A stretch of DNA of 64,000 bases, taken from Phycisphaerales bacterium. GTDB lineage: Bacteria > Planctomycetota > Phycisphaerae > Phycisphaerales > UBA1924. Shown piece by piece: positions 54,935-63,999 of the stretch. The stretch covers positions 1-64,000 of the forward strand of contig JADLFE010000054.1 in NCBI GenBank assembly GCA_020845755.1, read 5' to 3'. The translations under genes and the position numbers were made by a program. The notes under the pieces were generated by a model. It saw only the letters and a program-made list of their open reading frames with translations, was not told the DNA's origin and made no database searches. Within the stretch, counting starts at the first letter, position 1; the number at the start of each line of letters is the position of its first letter.

Positions 54935-56224
54935 GTGCCGTATACGCTCAAGCCGGATCAGGGTTTCGACACCGATGTCGAGCAGACGGGGTATCTCAAG
55001 CAGCACGTCGACACCGGCGACCGCTGGGTGCTCAACTTCGGCCCGCAGCACCCCGCGACGCACACGACGCTGCGGCTCGTGCTCGAACTCGACGGCGAGC
55101 GCGTCGCACGCTGCACGCCGCACATCGGCTACCTGCACTCGGGCTTCGAGAAGCTCGCCGAGCACCTGGACTACAACCAGTGGGTGACGGTCGCTTCGCG
55201 CATGAACTATCTCTCGCCGATCGCCAACGACATCTGCTGGCACCACGCGGTCGAGACGCTCTTTGGCATCGACCTCACGCCGCGCTGCAAGGTGCTCCGC
55301 ACCATCATCGCGGAGTTGGCCCGCATCCAGGACCACCTGCTCTGCGTCGGGGCCGCGTGCCTTGACCTCGGCGCGTTCACGGGCTTCCTCTACGGCTTCA
55401 ACCCGCGTGAGAAGATCTACGACATCTGCGATTACATCTCCGGGCAGCGGTATCACTCCGACTGGACGCGCGTCGGCGGGCTGATGCAGGACCTGCCCGA
55501 TGAAGAGACCTTCAAGCGCATGATCAAGAACTTCCTCCACGCCGACCTCACGCCGGCGATCAAGGACATGGAAGGGCTCGTCCTGCGCAACCGCATCTTC
55601 CTCGACCGCACGCGCGGCATCGGCATCCTGTCGAAGGAAGACGCGATCGCCTGGAGCACCACGGGCCCGTGCGCCCGCGCGTCGGGCGTTCGGCGCGATC
55701 TCCGCAAGGACGCGCCGTACCTGTGCTACGCGGACAACTGGGACGGGCAGGGGGCCGAGGCCGTCAAGTTCTCCGTGCCCGTGTGCGAAGAAGGCGATGT
55801 GCTGGCCCGCTTCCTGGTGCGCCTGGAAGAGATCAAGCAGTCGATCAAGATCATCGATCAACTGATCGACAACATTCCCGGCGGGCCGATCGACACCTTC
55901 GCGGACGCGAAGATGACCAAGCCGCGCAAGACCGACGTGTACGGCTCGATCGAAGGTCTGATCCAGCACTTCCAACTCATCATGAGCAACCGCGGCTGGA
56001 AGGCCCCGATCGCCGAGGCCTACGGCGCCAACGAAACCGCCAACGGCGAGCTCGGCTACTTCATCGTGAGCGACGGCGGGGCCCGGGCCTGGCGCGTCAA
56101 GGCGCGCCCGCCGAGCTTCATCAACTACTCGCTCATGCAGAAGCTCACCGAAGGCCACATGATCGCCGACGTCGTCGCGATCATCGGCTCGCTCAACATT
56201 GTGGCGGCGGAGCTGGATCGGTAG
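54935..56224 (+). CDS. nuoD: NADH-quinone oxidoreductase subunit D
   Basis: 429 aa from a GTG at 54,935. The 49-kDa subunit of complex I, which lines the quinone site. Family blocks: LNFGPQHPATHTTLRLVLEL, HIGYLHSGFEKLAEHLDYNQ, MNYLSPIANDICWHHAVETL, and IAEAYGANETANGELGYFIV at the C-terminus. nuoA-C are not upstream; nuoE lies 2.4 kb downstream, after two unrelated genes. Confidence 0.95.
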   Translation: MPYTLKPDQGFDTDVEQTGYLKQHVDTGDRWVLNFGPQHPATHTTLRLVLELDGERVARCTPHIGYLHSGFEKLAEHLDYNQWVTVASRMNYLSPIANDICWHHAVETLFGIDLTPRCKVLRTIIAELARIQDHLLCVGAACLDLGAFTGFLYGFNPREKIYDICDYISGQRYHSDWTRVGGLMQDLPDEETFKRMIKNFLHADLTPAIKDMEGLVLRNRIFLDRTRGIGILSKEDAIAWSTTGPCARASGVRRDLRKDAPYLCYADNWDGQGAEAVKFSVPVCEEGDVLARFLVRLEEIKQSIKIIDQLIDNIPGGPIDTFADAKMTKPRKTDVYGSIEGLIQHFQLIMSNRGWKAPIAEAYGANETANGELGYFIVSDGGARAWRVKARPPSFINYSLMQKLTEGHMIADVVAIIGSLNIVAAELDR

Positions 56225-56278
56225 AGACACTGTCTTGGCGGCACACTCCCCGGCGTACATGCAGGTGCTCCACGACGG

Positions 56279-56312
56279 GGCCTTGGTTACACTGCGCCTT
56301 ATGAACGCCCTC
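56279..56312 (+). repeat. 34-bp direct repeat, copy 1 (promoter and start of a secreted-protein gene)
   Basis: Thirty-four bases beginning GGCCTTGGTTACACTGCG and ending after the first four codons (ATGAACGCCCTC) are identical to 57,719-57,752. They contain TACACT (56,288-56,293) 7 nt before ATG. Confidence 0.75.
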
Positions 56313-57689
56313 ATCCTGCTCACCGCGTTTCCCGTGCTTCTGAGCCTCGCGGCGTGCAATCCGATGGACTCGAAACCGCCGTTCGCGCAGTACGGCCCGG
56401 CGGCAGGAATCGGCTGGGCTCTCCTCAAGAACCAACAAGGTAGAACACGAAGCGATATCGCAAGCCCTACGGCCTACGACGTTCGCGATATCACACCGCG
56501 AGCGAGGGATCTGCTCGTTCGGGCCGAGGCGCTCGGCTTTCCGATCGAGGTAAGTTCCTACGCCGCGATGCCCTCCGAGGTGCTGGAATCGGACCTTCAG
56601 GACGTTGTCGGAGAGATTGAGTCGTTTGGCGCACCCTCGCGGGCGGTGGTGGAGGAATGGGACATCGCGCCGAGAAGCGAGATCAAGGCCGCGCGGCCTC
56701 CGCTTGATCCTGAACCAAAGACTCGGTTGTCTGCGATCCCGTACGGAGGAGCGGTGGTGCGTTTTGTGGAGAAGTCATCGCTCCCGATCGTACTTCTCCC
56801 CAAGTTCGGCGACGCGTGCGACATGCAGTATTCCCGTCTTTCGGAGCGGTATCAGAAACTGCTCGCGCGAGAATCCAAGGGAGCCGCCGGGGTCTTTGAG
56901 TTGGCGAAAGCGTGGTCCGCGGCCGTGTACTTCAAGCCCTGGAACGACGCCGACCTGTACGGGAGCGGATTGGCCATGCCTTCCCGCGATCCACGCTTTC
57001 AATATCAAGAGTTCGGGCTGACCGAGGGGCCGCCACAAGGCAAGATCGGCAAGCTTCTCTATTGTCCCGACCTCTCAACATCTACGAACGATTCATTCTT
57101 TGAAACGGTACTGGAAATTCGTGACCATGTGCCTGATGACACAATCGGCGTGGTGATGACCGCGGAGATCACGCCGTCGCTCTGGGGCTTCACCGCCACC
57201 CCGCCCAAGGGCTGCGTCGGCGCGACCAAGGTGTTCGGCTTCGCCGTTCCCCTGCTCGACGGGAACGGTTCGATGCGCGGCGACCGCATAGACGCCGTGA
57301 CGCCCGAGCGCGGCTCTCCTTTCGAGAATCTGATCGAGGATGTGCCCGCTGGCCTTCGCTGGGGACGACATCCATTGCACAAGCTTCCCCATCCGGTCGG
57401 CACCGCGGTGAAGAACGCGGAGGAGCGGATTGTTGCCCTGATCCCCGCCGATCAGTCTTTTCTCGGTCCGGTGCAGGCATTCCGAAAGGCCAAGAGTTGG
57501 GGGCCGTTCGCCGAGGATGTGGTCTTTGACCCAACCCCCAACGCATCCATGTTCTCGGAAGGAGAGGTTCGCGCGCTGGCGGTGTCGGCATCGATCGGCC
57601 GCGAAGAACTCCGACGCCTGCTCGGCGCGATGACCGGGCGCCCTGTCACGCCTGAACCCGGCGCGCCGAGAGTGAACGGGTCGCGCTGA
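56301..57689 (+). CDS. Lipoprotein of unknown function
   Basis: 462 aa from the ATG at 56,301. A signal peptide ends at PVLLSLAAC, a lipobox. No recognised domain. The body is mixed alpha/beta with short motifs such as RDLLVRAEALGFPIEVSSYA and DVPAGLRWGRHPLHKL. It uses the duplicated TACACT start region and sits between nuoD and nuoE. A role in complex I is not implied by anything visible. Confidence 0.55.
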   Translation: MNALILLTAFPVLLSLAACNPMDSKPPFAQYGPAAGIGWALLKNQQGRTRSDIASPTAYDVRDITPRARDLLVRAEALGFPIEVSSYAAMPSEVLESDLQDVVGEIESFGAPSRAVVEEWDIAPRSEIKAARPPLDPEPKTRLSAIPYGGAVVRFVEKSSLPIVLLPKFGDACDMQYSRLSERYQKLLARESKGAAGVFELAKAWSAAVYFKPWNDADLYGSGLAMPSRDPRFQYQEFGLTEGPPQGKIGKLLYCPDLSTSTNDSFFETVLEIRDHVPDDTIGVVMTAEITPSLWGFTATPPKGCVGATKVFGFAVPLLDGNGSMRGDRIDAVTPERGSPFENLIEDVPAGLRWGRHPLHKLPHPVGTAVKNAEERIVALIPADQSFLGPVQAFRKAKSWGPFAEDVVFDPTPNASMFSEGEVRALAVSASIGREELRRLLGAMTGRPVTPEPGAPRVNGSR

Positions 57690-57718
57690 AAATCGTCCCG
57701 CGGCGCGGTTTGTGCGCT

Positions 57719-57752
57719 GGCCTTGGTTACACTGCGCCTTATGAACGCCCTC
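57719..57752 (+). repeat. 34-bp direct repeat, copy 2
   Basis: Perfect copy of 56,279-56,312, again with TACACT (57,728-57,733) 7 nt before the ATG of the next gene. Confidence 0.75.
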
Positions 57753-58571
57753 CTCTTGCTCGCCGCGCTCTCGCTCGCACCCGGGATCGCCGAGCCGCCC
57801 AGGCATCCCACGATCACCGAGGTTCTCTACGCCGTGCCCACCACCGACGGCGATGCCAGCACCGACGGCACGCGCGACGCCGTGGGCGATGAGTTTGTCG
57901 AGATCTCCAACACCACCAACGCGCCGATCCAGCTCAAGGGCTATCGCATCAGCGACCGCAACGACGCCTCGCCCGATCGCAAGGGCGGCTGGAGTTTCGT
58001 TTTCCCCGAAGTCGAGCTGCAACCCGGCGAGGTCGCGGTGGTCTTCAACGGGCACGGCGGAAAATGGACCGGCCCGGTCGGAGACACCAGCCGTGCGCCC
58101 GACGGCAAGAACGAGAAGTTCCACAAGGCGTATGTCTTTACGTCGCGCAACGATTCCGATCGCGTCGGGCTGAACAACACCGGCGACTGGGTCATGCTGT
58201 CGAGCCCCGACAACAAGCCGGTGGAGTGTGTGCTGTGGGGCAACGCCGACAAGGGTGAGCCCAAGGCGACGGCCCCGAAGGTCTTCAAAGTCACCGAGCA
58301 GGTGCGCGATGCCTCGGTGCAGCGGCGCAGCGCGAGCGAGGACTTCGTGTCGCACCGCAAGCTCGCCCCGCCGCGCGACAAGCCCGCGCGGGGCGAGCCC
58401 GTGGCCAAGGACGCGGCCGCGCCCTTCTCACCCGGGTACTTCGACTTCACCAGCGCACCCCCGTCCGATGCCAAGCCCGGCCCGGATACTCCCAAGCCCG
58501 ACCAAACGCCCGGCGAGCAGCCCAAGCCCACTGCGATACCCACCACGAAACCCAAGCCCAAGGGCGGCTGA
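57741..58571 (+). CDS. Secreted lamin-tail-domain protein
   Basis: 276 aa. Signal peptide ALLLLAALSLAPGIAEP, then a lamin-tail (LTD) domain: TITEVLYAVPTTDGDAST, DEFVEISNTTNAPIQLKGYR, and a beta-rich body to about residue 170 (GDWVMLSSPDNKPVECVLWG). The rest is Pro/Lys-rich. LTD domains occur on many bacterial surface proteins and bind proteins or DNA. It is likely a cell-envelope component. Confidence 0.75.
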   Translation: MNALLLLAALSLAPGIAEPPRHPTITEVLYAVPTTDGDASTDGTRDAVGDEFVEISNTTNAPIQLKGYRISDRNDASPDRKGGWSFVFPEVELQPGEVAVVFNGHGGKWTGPVGDTSRAPDGKNEKFHKAYVFTSRNDSDRVGLNNTGDWVMLSSPDNKPVECVLWGNADKGEPKATAPKVFKVTEQVRDASVQRRSASEDFVSHRKLAPPRDKPARGEPVAKDAAAPFSPGYFDFTSAPPSDAKPGPDTPKPDQTPGEQPKPTAIPTTKPKPKGG

Positions 58572-58638
58572 CGGGACATTCGCCCGCACCGCGACGGGGG
58601 GCTCAACGCCGCTACCATTGCGGCTCTCGGAGACCGAC

Positions 58639-59187
58639 ATGGCCTGGATCACCAAGAACTCGGGCGGGATGAAGATCGAGACGCGCCAGGAGCCCTACCT
58701 GACGCCGGCGATGCGCGACACGCTCTCGCGCAACATCCTCCCGCGCTATGAAACCAAGCACGGCGCGCTGCTCCCCACACTCCACACCATCCAGCACGAA
58801 TACGGCTGGATCCCGCACCAGGCGATGATGGAGATCGCGGCGTTCCTCGACATCGCGCCGTCGCAGGTCGTCGACACCGCCAGTTTCTACGAGGAATACT
58901 GGCTGCGCCCCAAGGGCCGTCACACCATCTCCGTCTGCCGCTCGCTCGCCTGCGAGTTCTGCGGGCAGCCGGAACTGACCGAGGCGATCAAGAAAAAACT
59001 CGGCATCGACGTCGGCGAAACGACCGAAGACGGCGAATTCACGCTCATCGAGGTCGAGTGCCTCGGCTCGTGCGATTCGGCCCCGGTCGCACTCATCGAT
59101 GAGTCGCTCCACGAGTGGCTCAAACCCGACAACTTCCTCGCCAAGATCGACGAGGCCCGCAAGCACGGCGCGCACGGGCACCACTAG
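58639..59187 (+). CDS. nuoE: NADH-quinone oxidoreductase subunit E
   Basis: 182 aa from the ATG at 58,639, with CGGAG 6 nt upstream. The thioredoxin-like subunit holds a 2Fe-2S cluster: Cys in SVCRSLACEFCGQPE and in VECLGSCDSAPVALI. LPTLHTIQHEYGWIPHQAMM is the family N-terminus. It lies downstream of two unrelated genes that split it from nuoD. nuoF is absent from the window. Confidence 0.95.
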   Translation: MAWITKNSGGMKIETRQEPYLTPAMRDTLSRNILPRYETKHGALLPTLHTIQHEYGWIPHQAMMEIAAFLDIAPSQVVDTASFYEEYWLRPKGRHTISVCRSLACEFCGQPELTEAIKKKLGIDVGETTEDGEFTLIEVECLGSCDSAPVALIDESLHEWLKPDNFLAKIDEARKHGAHGHH

Positions 59188-59337
59188 CAACGCTCGCTCC
59201 GATCTCATCACACGCGCTCACGGCACCCGCCGCACGCCAACGCCGACCGGACGTCATCCCGCCCGATGACCGCGCTGATGCCTCACATCCTTCTCCGGAG
59301 GGGGTGACACCCCACCGTCACCCCATCGCGGTCGGTC

Positions 59338-59343
59338 TATGCT
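59338..59343 (+). promoter_or_regulatory. -10 element (TATGCT), leaderless spacing
   Basis: TATGCT ends 6 nt before the ATG at 59,350, with gaggcg between. Confidence 0.45.
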
Positions 59344-59349
59344 GAGGCG

Positions 59350-62300
59350 ATGCTTCGCCAGATTTCAGGATGGAATCTCGCCGCGCGGATGGTGACGCTG
59401 AGCATGTGCGTCGCGATGGGGGTTCGTGCCGAGCCGCCCACCACGCCACCGACACCTCAACCACAACCGCAGCCGCAGCCGCCGACACCGGCTCCTGAAC
59501 CTCCGACTCCCGCGCCCGAGCCCAAGCCCGAGCCCAAGCCCAAGCCCGAGCCCAAACCTGAACCCAAGCCTGAACCCAAGCCTGAGCCTCAACCGCAACC
59601 TCCCACTCCAACGCCCCAACCACCAGCGCCAGAACCCAAGCCAGAACCCAAGCCAGAACCGAAGCCGGAACCCAAGCCCGAGACGCCCCCGACTCCCGCG
59701 CCGCAGCCTCAGCCCCCAGCGCCGGAACCAACGCCCCAACCACCAGCGCCGGAACCCAAGCCAGAGACGCCCCCGACTCCCGCGCCACAGCCTCAGCCCC
59801 CAGCGCCGGAACCAACGCCCCAACCACCAGCGCCGGAGCCCAAGCCAGAACCCAAGCCCGAAACGCCCCCGACTCCCGCGCCAACACAACCTCCGACTCA
59901 GCCTCCCGAGCAACCCCAGCCGCAACCCCAGCCTCAACCCCAGCCAGTGCCGGAGAATCCTGCCCCGACTCAACCACCGAGCCCGCCCCCCGCACCCGCG
60001 CCAACACCAGAACCCCAGCCGCAACCTCCGCCGCCTCAGCCCGAGCCTCAACCAACGCCTCCTCCGCCGCCGACTGCGCCGAAGCCTGTCCCTTACCTCG
60101 GACTGGTTCTGCGCGCTTCACCCAACGGGCCGGTGTGCGCCTCGGTCCGACCCGGCCCCCTGGCCGGCGATGGCTATACCTCGCCCTCCATCTGGCGCGG
60201 CGATCTCATCACCTCCGTCAACGGGAGCGCCGTCGACCTCGCCACTTTCCCAAAGTTCATCGAATCGCTCGAAGTCGGCGGCGAAATCGCGATCGAGTAC
60301 ACCATCGCGCCCAATCGCAACGCCTTCGCCGCTGTCCCCGCCGGCGATCCCGCTGGGACCAAGCAGCGCGTTGTCGTGAAACTCGAAGCCCGTGATCAGT
60401 GGCTCGGCACGCTCACACACCCGCTCCGCGACGGCGCTTCCATCCCCGCGCCCACCGCGCCGCCCACGCCCTTCGGCGATGCCGCCATGCCCGAAGGCCA
60501 GTTCGAATCGCTCATCATCAAGAAGGCCCAGGATGTCGGCATCTTCTCGGGCGACTCCGTTCCTGCCGGCGGCGTGTCCAAACTCCTCCCCTACCTCGGC
60601 GGCGTCAGCACGAGCGCGTCTGACTTCAACGCGCTCCCGCCGATCGCACAGATCCAGCGCCGCCCGCTCAGCGCCGACGCGGCCGACAAGTCGCTCCTCG
60701 AACTGATCAACACCGCGGCGACCGGCGACATGGGCGCGATCACAACCCTCCTCTCTCGCGTGCTCGACAACCCCGCGCTCCCCGACGCCACCATGCGCCT
60801 CCCGCGCTGGATCGGCCCGCTCGCGGACCCCGGCGAATCCGCCGCGGCACGCGCCCAGAGCGAGCAACTCGTCCGCACGCTCCGCAACGATGTCGGCATC
60901 GCCGTCGCCGGCGAGCGCGAGCACGCTCTCGCCAATCTCGCCGCCATCCGACGCGGGCTCGATATGCAGGCGATTCTCTCGCACCAGATATCTCGTCTTC
61001 CCACGCTCGAAGGCGAAGTCGTCGCGGCCGCCTCGCCCCATGCCAAGGATCCGCCCCGCAGCGACGTCCCGCCCGACATCCGCGCCGCCGTCCAGGGCGA
61101 CATCCTCTACTTCGAGCCCGGCACCGCGGGAGAGAACGGCGCGATCGGCCCTCTCGTCGTCGGCGGCCCGGGGCCCAACACCTACGACATGTCCAAGATC
61201 GCCCGCGTCTATGACATCGGCGGCGACGACATTTATCGCTACCCGCCCGGCGAGATCGTCGTCGATCGCGCCATCACCACCGACGCCGGAAACGCCGTCA
61301 TCAAACTCCGCGTCGGCACCCGCGTCATCGTCGACCTCGCCGGCAATGACTCCCACATCTCCGACAACGATTTCAACGGCCCGGCCTCGGGCGTGCTCGG
61401 AATCTCCATCCTCCACGACCTCGCCGGCAACGACACCTATCGCACAACCTCGCAAGGCTCGCTCGCGTTCGGCCTCTTCGGCGTCGGCCTGCTCATCGAC
61501 GACTCGGGCGACGATCGCTACGAGAATCTCGGGCCCGCGTCCGGCTGGAGCGTCGGCGCTGCCCTCTACGGCGCGGGCCTCATCTTCGATCGCGCCGGGA
61601 ACGACACCTACCTCGGCGAGAAACTCACCCAGGGTGTCGGCGGGCCCCGCGCCTTCGGCGCCGTCATCGACGCGGGAGGGAACGACCTCTACCGCGCCGA
61701 CGGCACGAACTTCCCGAGCGCCTATGGAACTCCGGGCGTCTTCCTCGCCATGTCACAGGGCTTCGGCTTTGGCATCCGCAACTACGCCCAGGGAGGCATC
61801 GGCGCGATCTACGACCTCGCGGGCGACGATCGTTACCAGGCCGGCGAGTTCGCCCAGGGCTGCGGCTATTACTTCGCGCTCGGCCTGCTCCACGACGCCG
61901 GCGGCAACGACTTCTACCACGGCAATCGATACACCCAAGGATCCTCCGCGCACCAGGCCGCCGGACTGCTCGTCGACGACTCCGGCGATGACCTCTACTG
62001 GGGCATGACCGCGGCCTCGCAGGGCGCGGCCTGGGATCAATCCGTCTCGATGCTCATCGATCGCGACGGCAACGACATCTACCGCGCCGACGGGCTCTCG
62101 CAGGGCTCCGCCGCGCAGCAGGCCGTCGGCCTGCTCATCGATCTCGGCGGGAGCGATCGTTACATCGCACCCGACGGTGCCACACAGGGCGCGCCCGGCG
62201 ACAACACATACCACTTCGACGCCGACCAAGTCTTCAGTTTCTCGGCCCTCTTTGACCTCGGCGCCAAGAACGACTGGTATTCAACGCCCCGCGGCGAAAA

Positions 62301-62379
62301 GACCACCACCAAACTCGGCGGGCTCAACGACAAAGACCCCAGGGCGTCCAGTCTTTTCGGGTTGTTCGTTGATGAATGA
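59350..62379 (+). CDS. Secreted Pro-rich/PDZ/GND-Y repeat protein
   Basis: 1,009 aa. Signal peptide near residue 20 (MVTLSMCVAMGVRA). Residues about 30-245 are almost only Pro/Glu/Lys/Gln in repeats. A PDZ-like domain (about 247-345: YLGLVLRASPNGPVCASV, then GDLITSVNGSAVDL) follows. After a helical region come about twelve tandem units from residue 610 on, each with a (G/A)GNDxY or SGDDxY core and mostly QG-containing spacers (AGNDTYLGEKLTQGVGGP). The units recall calcium-binding repeat proteins but lack RTX spacing. Probably an extracellular or envelope-associated adhesin-like protein. Confidence 0.7.
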   Translation: MLRQISGWNLAARMVTLSMCVAMGVRAEPPTTPPTPQPQPQPQPPTPAPEPPTPAPEPKPEPKPKPEPKPEPKPEPKPEPQPQPPTPTPQPPAPEPKPEPKPEPKPEPKPETPPTPAPQPQPPAPEPTPQPPAPEPKPETPPTPAPQPQPPAPEPTPQPPAPEPKPEPKPETPPTPAPTQPPTQPPEQPQPQPQPQPQPVPENPAPTQPPSPPPAPAPTPEPQPQPPPPQPEPQPTPPPPPTAPKPVPYLGLVLRASPNGPVCASVRPGPLAGDGYTSPSIWRGDLITSVNGSAVDLATFPKFIESLEVGGEIAIEYTIAPNRNAFAAVPAGDPAGTKQRVVVKLEARDQWLGTLTHPLRDGASIPAPTAPPTPFGDAAMPEGQFESLIIKKAQDVGIFSGDSVPAGGVSKLLPYLGGVSTSASDFNALPPIAQIQRRPLSADAADKSLLELINTAATGDMGAITTLLSRVLDNPALPDATMRLPRWIGPLADPGESAAARAQSEQLVRTLRNDVGIAVAGEREHALANLAAIRRGLDMQAILSHQISRLPTLEGEVVAAASPHAKDPPRSDVPPDIRAAVQGDILYFEPGTAGENGAIGPLVVGGPGPNTYDMSKIARVYDIGGDDIYRYPPGEIVVDRAITTDAGNAVIKLRVGTRVIVDLAGNDSHISDNDFNGPASGVLGISILHDLAGNDTYRTTSQGSLAFGLFGVGLLIDDSGDDRYENLGPASGWSVGAALYGAGLIFDRAGNDTYLGEKLTQGVGGPRAFGAVIDAGGNDLYRADGTNFPSAYGTPGVFLAMSQGFGFGIRNYAQGGIGAIYDLAGDDRYQAGEFAQGCGYYFALGLLHDAGGNDFYHGNRYTQGSSAHQAAGLLVDDSGDDLYWGMTAASQGAAWDQSVSMLIDRDGNDIYRADGLSQGSAAQQAVGLLIDLGGSDRYIAPDGATQGAPGDNTYHFDADQVFSFSALFDLGAKNDWYSTPRGEKTTTKLGGLNDKDPRASSLFGLFVDE
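59680..59847 (+). repeat. 84-bp tandem repeat in the Pro-rich coding region
   Basis: Two nearly identical 84-bp units starting at 59,680 and 59,764 (28 residues each, opening ETPPTPAPQPQPPAPEP), within a longer array of shorter Pro-codon repeats. Confidence 0.7.
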
Positions 62380-62390
62380 GAGCACCCCGC

Positions 62391-63644
62391 TCACCCGATG
62401 AACACGCCCGCGATCGACCCGGTCATCCAGCACGCCAGCGCGCCCGCCAGCATGGCCCGCGGAGCCAGACGCACCAGGTCCTGACGCCGTTCCGGCGCCA
62501 TCGCCGAGAGCCCGCCGATCTGAATCCCGATCGAAGGAATGTTGGCGAATCCGCACAGCGCATACGTCCCGATCTGGCACGCGCGCGGGCTCATCGTGCC
62601 GCTCGCGATGTGCCCCGACAAATCCAGGTATGCCTTGAACTCCGTCGCGATGATCTGCGTGCCCAGGAGCGAGCCAAATTTCCCGCTCTCATCCCAGGGC
62701 ACGCCCATCAGCCACGCCGCCGGTCGGAACACCACGCCCAGCACGCGCGTCAAACTCCATCCATCCCCGATCTGGCGGAGCGGCCAATCGATCAGCGCGA
62801 TCAGCGCCACGAACGCCACCAGCATCGCCGCCACGTTCAGCGCCAATTTGAGCCCGTCGCCCGCCCCCACCACCGCGGCATCGATCACGTTCGCGCTCGT
62901 CCGCTCGGCCTTCATCAGCGAGCCCAGCGACTCATCACGCGGCGATTCGCCCTCGGGAAACATCAGTTTCGCCATCACCAGCCCCGCCGGCGCCGACATC
63001 ACGCTCGCCGTCAAGAGGTGCTTGGCGAACAGCACCCGCCCCGCCTCCGTCTCACCGCCGAGAAGTCCGACGTACGCCGCCATCACGCTCCCCGCGATCG
63101 TCGCAAAGCCGCCGGTCATGATCGCCATGAGCTGCGACCTGGTCATCCCGGCGATATACGGCCTGACCATCAGCGGCGCCTCGGTCTGCCCCACGAAGAT
63201 GTTGGCCGCGGCGCTGATCGCCTCCGCGCCCGTCACGCCCAGCGCCCGGCGCAGCACCCACGCCACGCCCGCGACGACCACCTGCATCACGCGCAGGTGA
63301 TACAGCACGCTCATGAGCGCCGCAAAGAAGATGATCACCGGCATGACTTTGACCGCGAAGATGAATCCCCACGAGCCGCCCGCGTCGCCCAGTTTGCCGA
63401 AGATGAACTCCGTGCCCGCGTCGGCGAATGAAATCACGCGCGTGAAGCCGCGCGCGATCGCGTCGATCACGCCGACCAGCCCGCCGCCGGGCAGAAAATC
63501 ACCCAGGCACGCCGCGGCCACCACGAACTGCAAGAGCAGCCCCGCGATGACGAGCCGCCAGCGGATCCGCCGCCGATCGTTCGACAGTGCCACGCCGATG
63601 AGCACGAACACCGCGATGCCAAGCAACCCCGAGTATCGATCCAT
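62391..63644 (-). CDS. CNT-family nucleoside transporter (NupC-like)
   Basis: 417 aa with about ten hydrophobic segments. GQTEAPLMVRPYIAGMTRSQ, then LMAIMTGGFATIAGSVMAAY, are the concentrative nucleoside transporter signature, and YALCGFANIPSIGIQIGGLS ends the transport core. It imports nucleosides with protons or sodium across the inner membrane. Confidence 0.9.
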   Translation of the reverse strand: MDRYSGLLGIAVFVLIGVALSNDRRRIRWRLVIAGLLLQFVVAAACLGDFLPGGGLVGVIDAIARGFTRVISFADAGTEFIFGKLGDAGGSWGFIFAVKVMPVIIFFAALMSVLYHLRVMQVVVAGVAWVLRRALGVTGAEAISAAANIFVGQTEAPLMVRPYIAGMTRSQLMAIMTGGFATIAGSVMAAYVGLLGGETEAGRVLFAKHLLTASVMSAPAGLVMAKLMFPEGESPRDESLGSLMKAERTSANVIDAAVVGAGDGLKLALNVAAMLVAFVALIALIDWPLRQIGDGWSLTRVLGVVFRPAAWLMGVPWDESGKFGSLLGTQIIATEFKAYLDLSGHIASGTMSPRACQIGTYALCGFANIPSIGIQIGGLSAMAPERRQDLVRLAPRAMLAGALACWMTGSIAGVFIG

Positions 63645-63650
63645 CGCGCC

Positions 63651-63656
63651 AGCGTA
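63651..63656 (-). promoter_or_regulatory. -10 element (TACGCT) of the CNT gene, leaderless spacing
   Basis: On the minus strand TACGCT ends 6 nt before the ATG at 63,644. Confidence 0.4.
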
Positions 63657-63711
63657 TCAAAAGTGTTCGGTTGATCGAGTGGTCTGGTGGACGAGTCGTT
63701 GAGTGATCAGG

Positions 63712-63999
63712 TCACAGATCCACGATCTTCGCCAGGAACTCTTCCACACTGATGCCCGATGCCTTCGCCTTCCGTCAGTAGCCGGACCGTGAGGGAGGGC
63801 GTTGCCTTGATGTGCCCGAAGCCATCGAGGGGGTCTCTCTTCGTCTCGAGGTCTCTTCCGGAGCGCCAAGAGCCCAGTGCCAAGTGCCTGTCTCTTATCT
63901 CGCCGAAAACCGGCGCGGTGCGCCCGCCGTCAGCCCCAGCATCCCAGTCAAAGGCAGGAGCGCCAGTGACACGATGATCGCCGCGCCGCCCGTGTACAG
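63712..63999 (-). CDS. Partial reading frame at the right edge, unidentified
   Basis: A frame open from the window edge to a stop at 63,712-63,714 begins with a hydrophobic stretch (GGAAIIVSLALLPLTGMLGL) that could be the last transmembrane helix of a membrane protein. The following 65 residues are polar and undistinguished. No start is visible and no family is recognised. Confidence 0.25.

Noticed and set aside
53891..56428. 845-codon minus-strand frame over the methyltransferase and nuoD
   Set aside because: It is the shadow of two well-identified plus-strand genes in GC-rich DNA; no family resemblance.
59318..60121. 267-codon minus-strand Ala/Val/Glu-rich frame
   Set aside because: Antisense of the Pro-codon repeats; composition is a by-product of the repeat.
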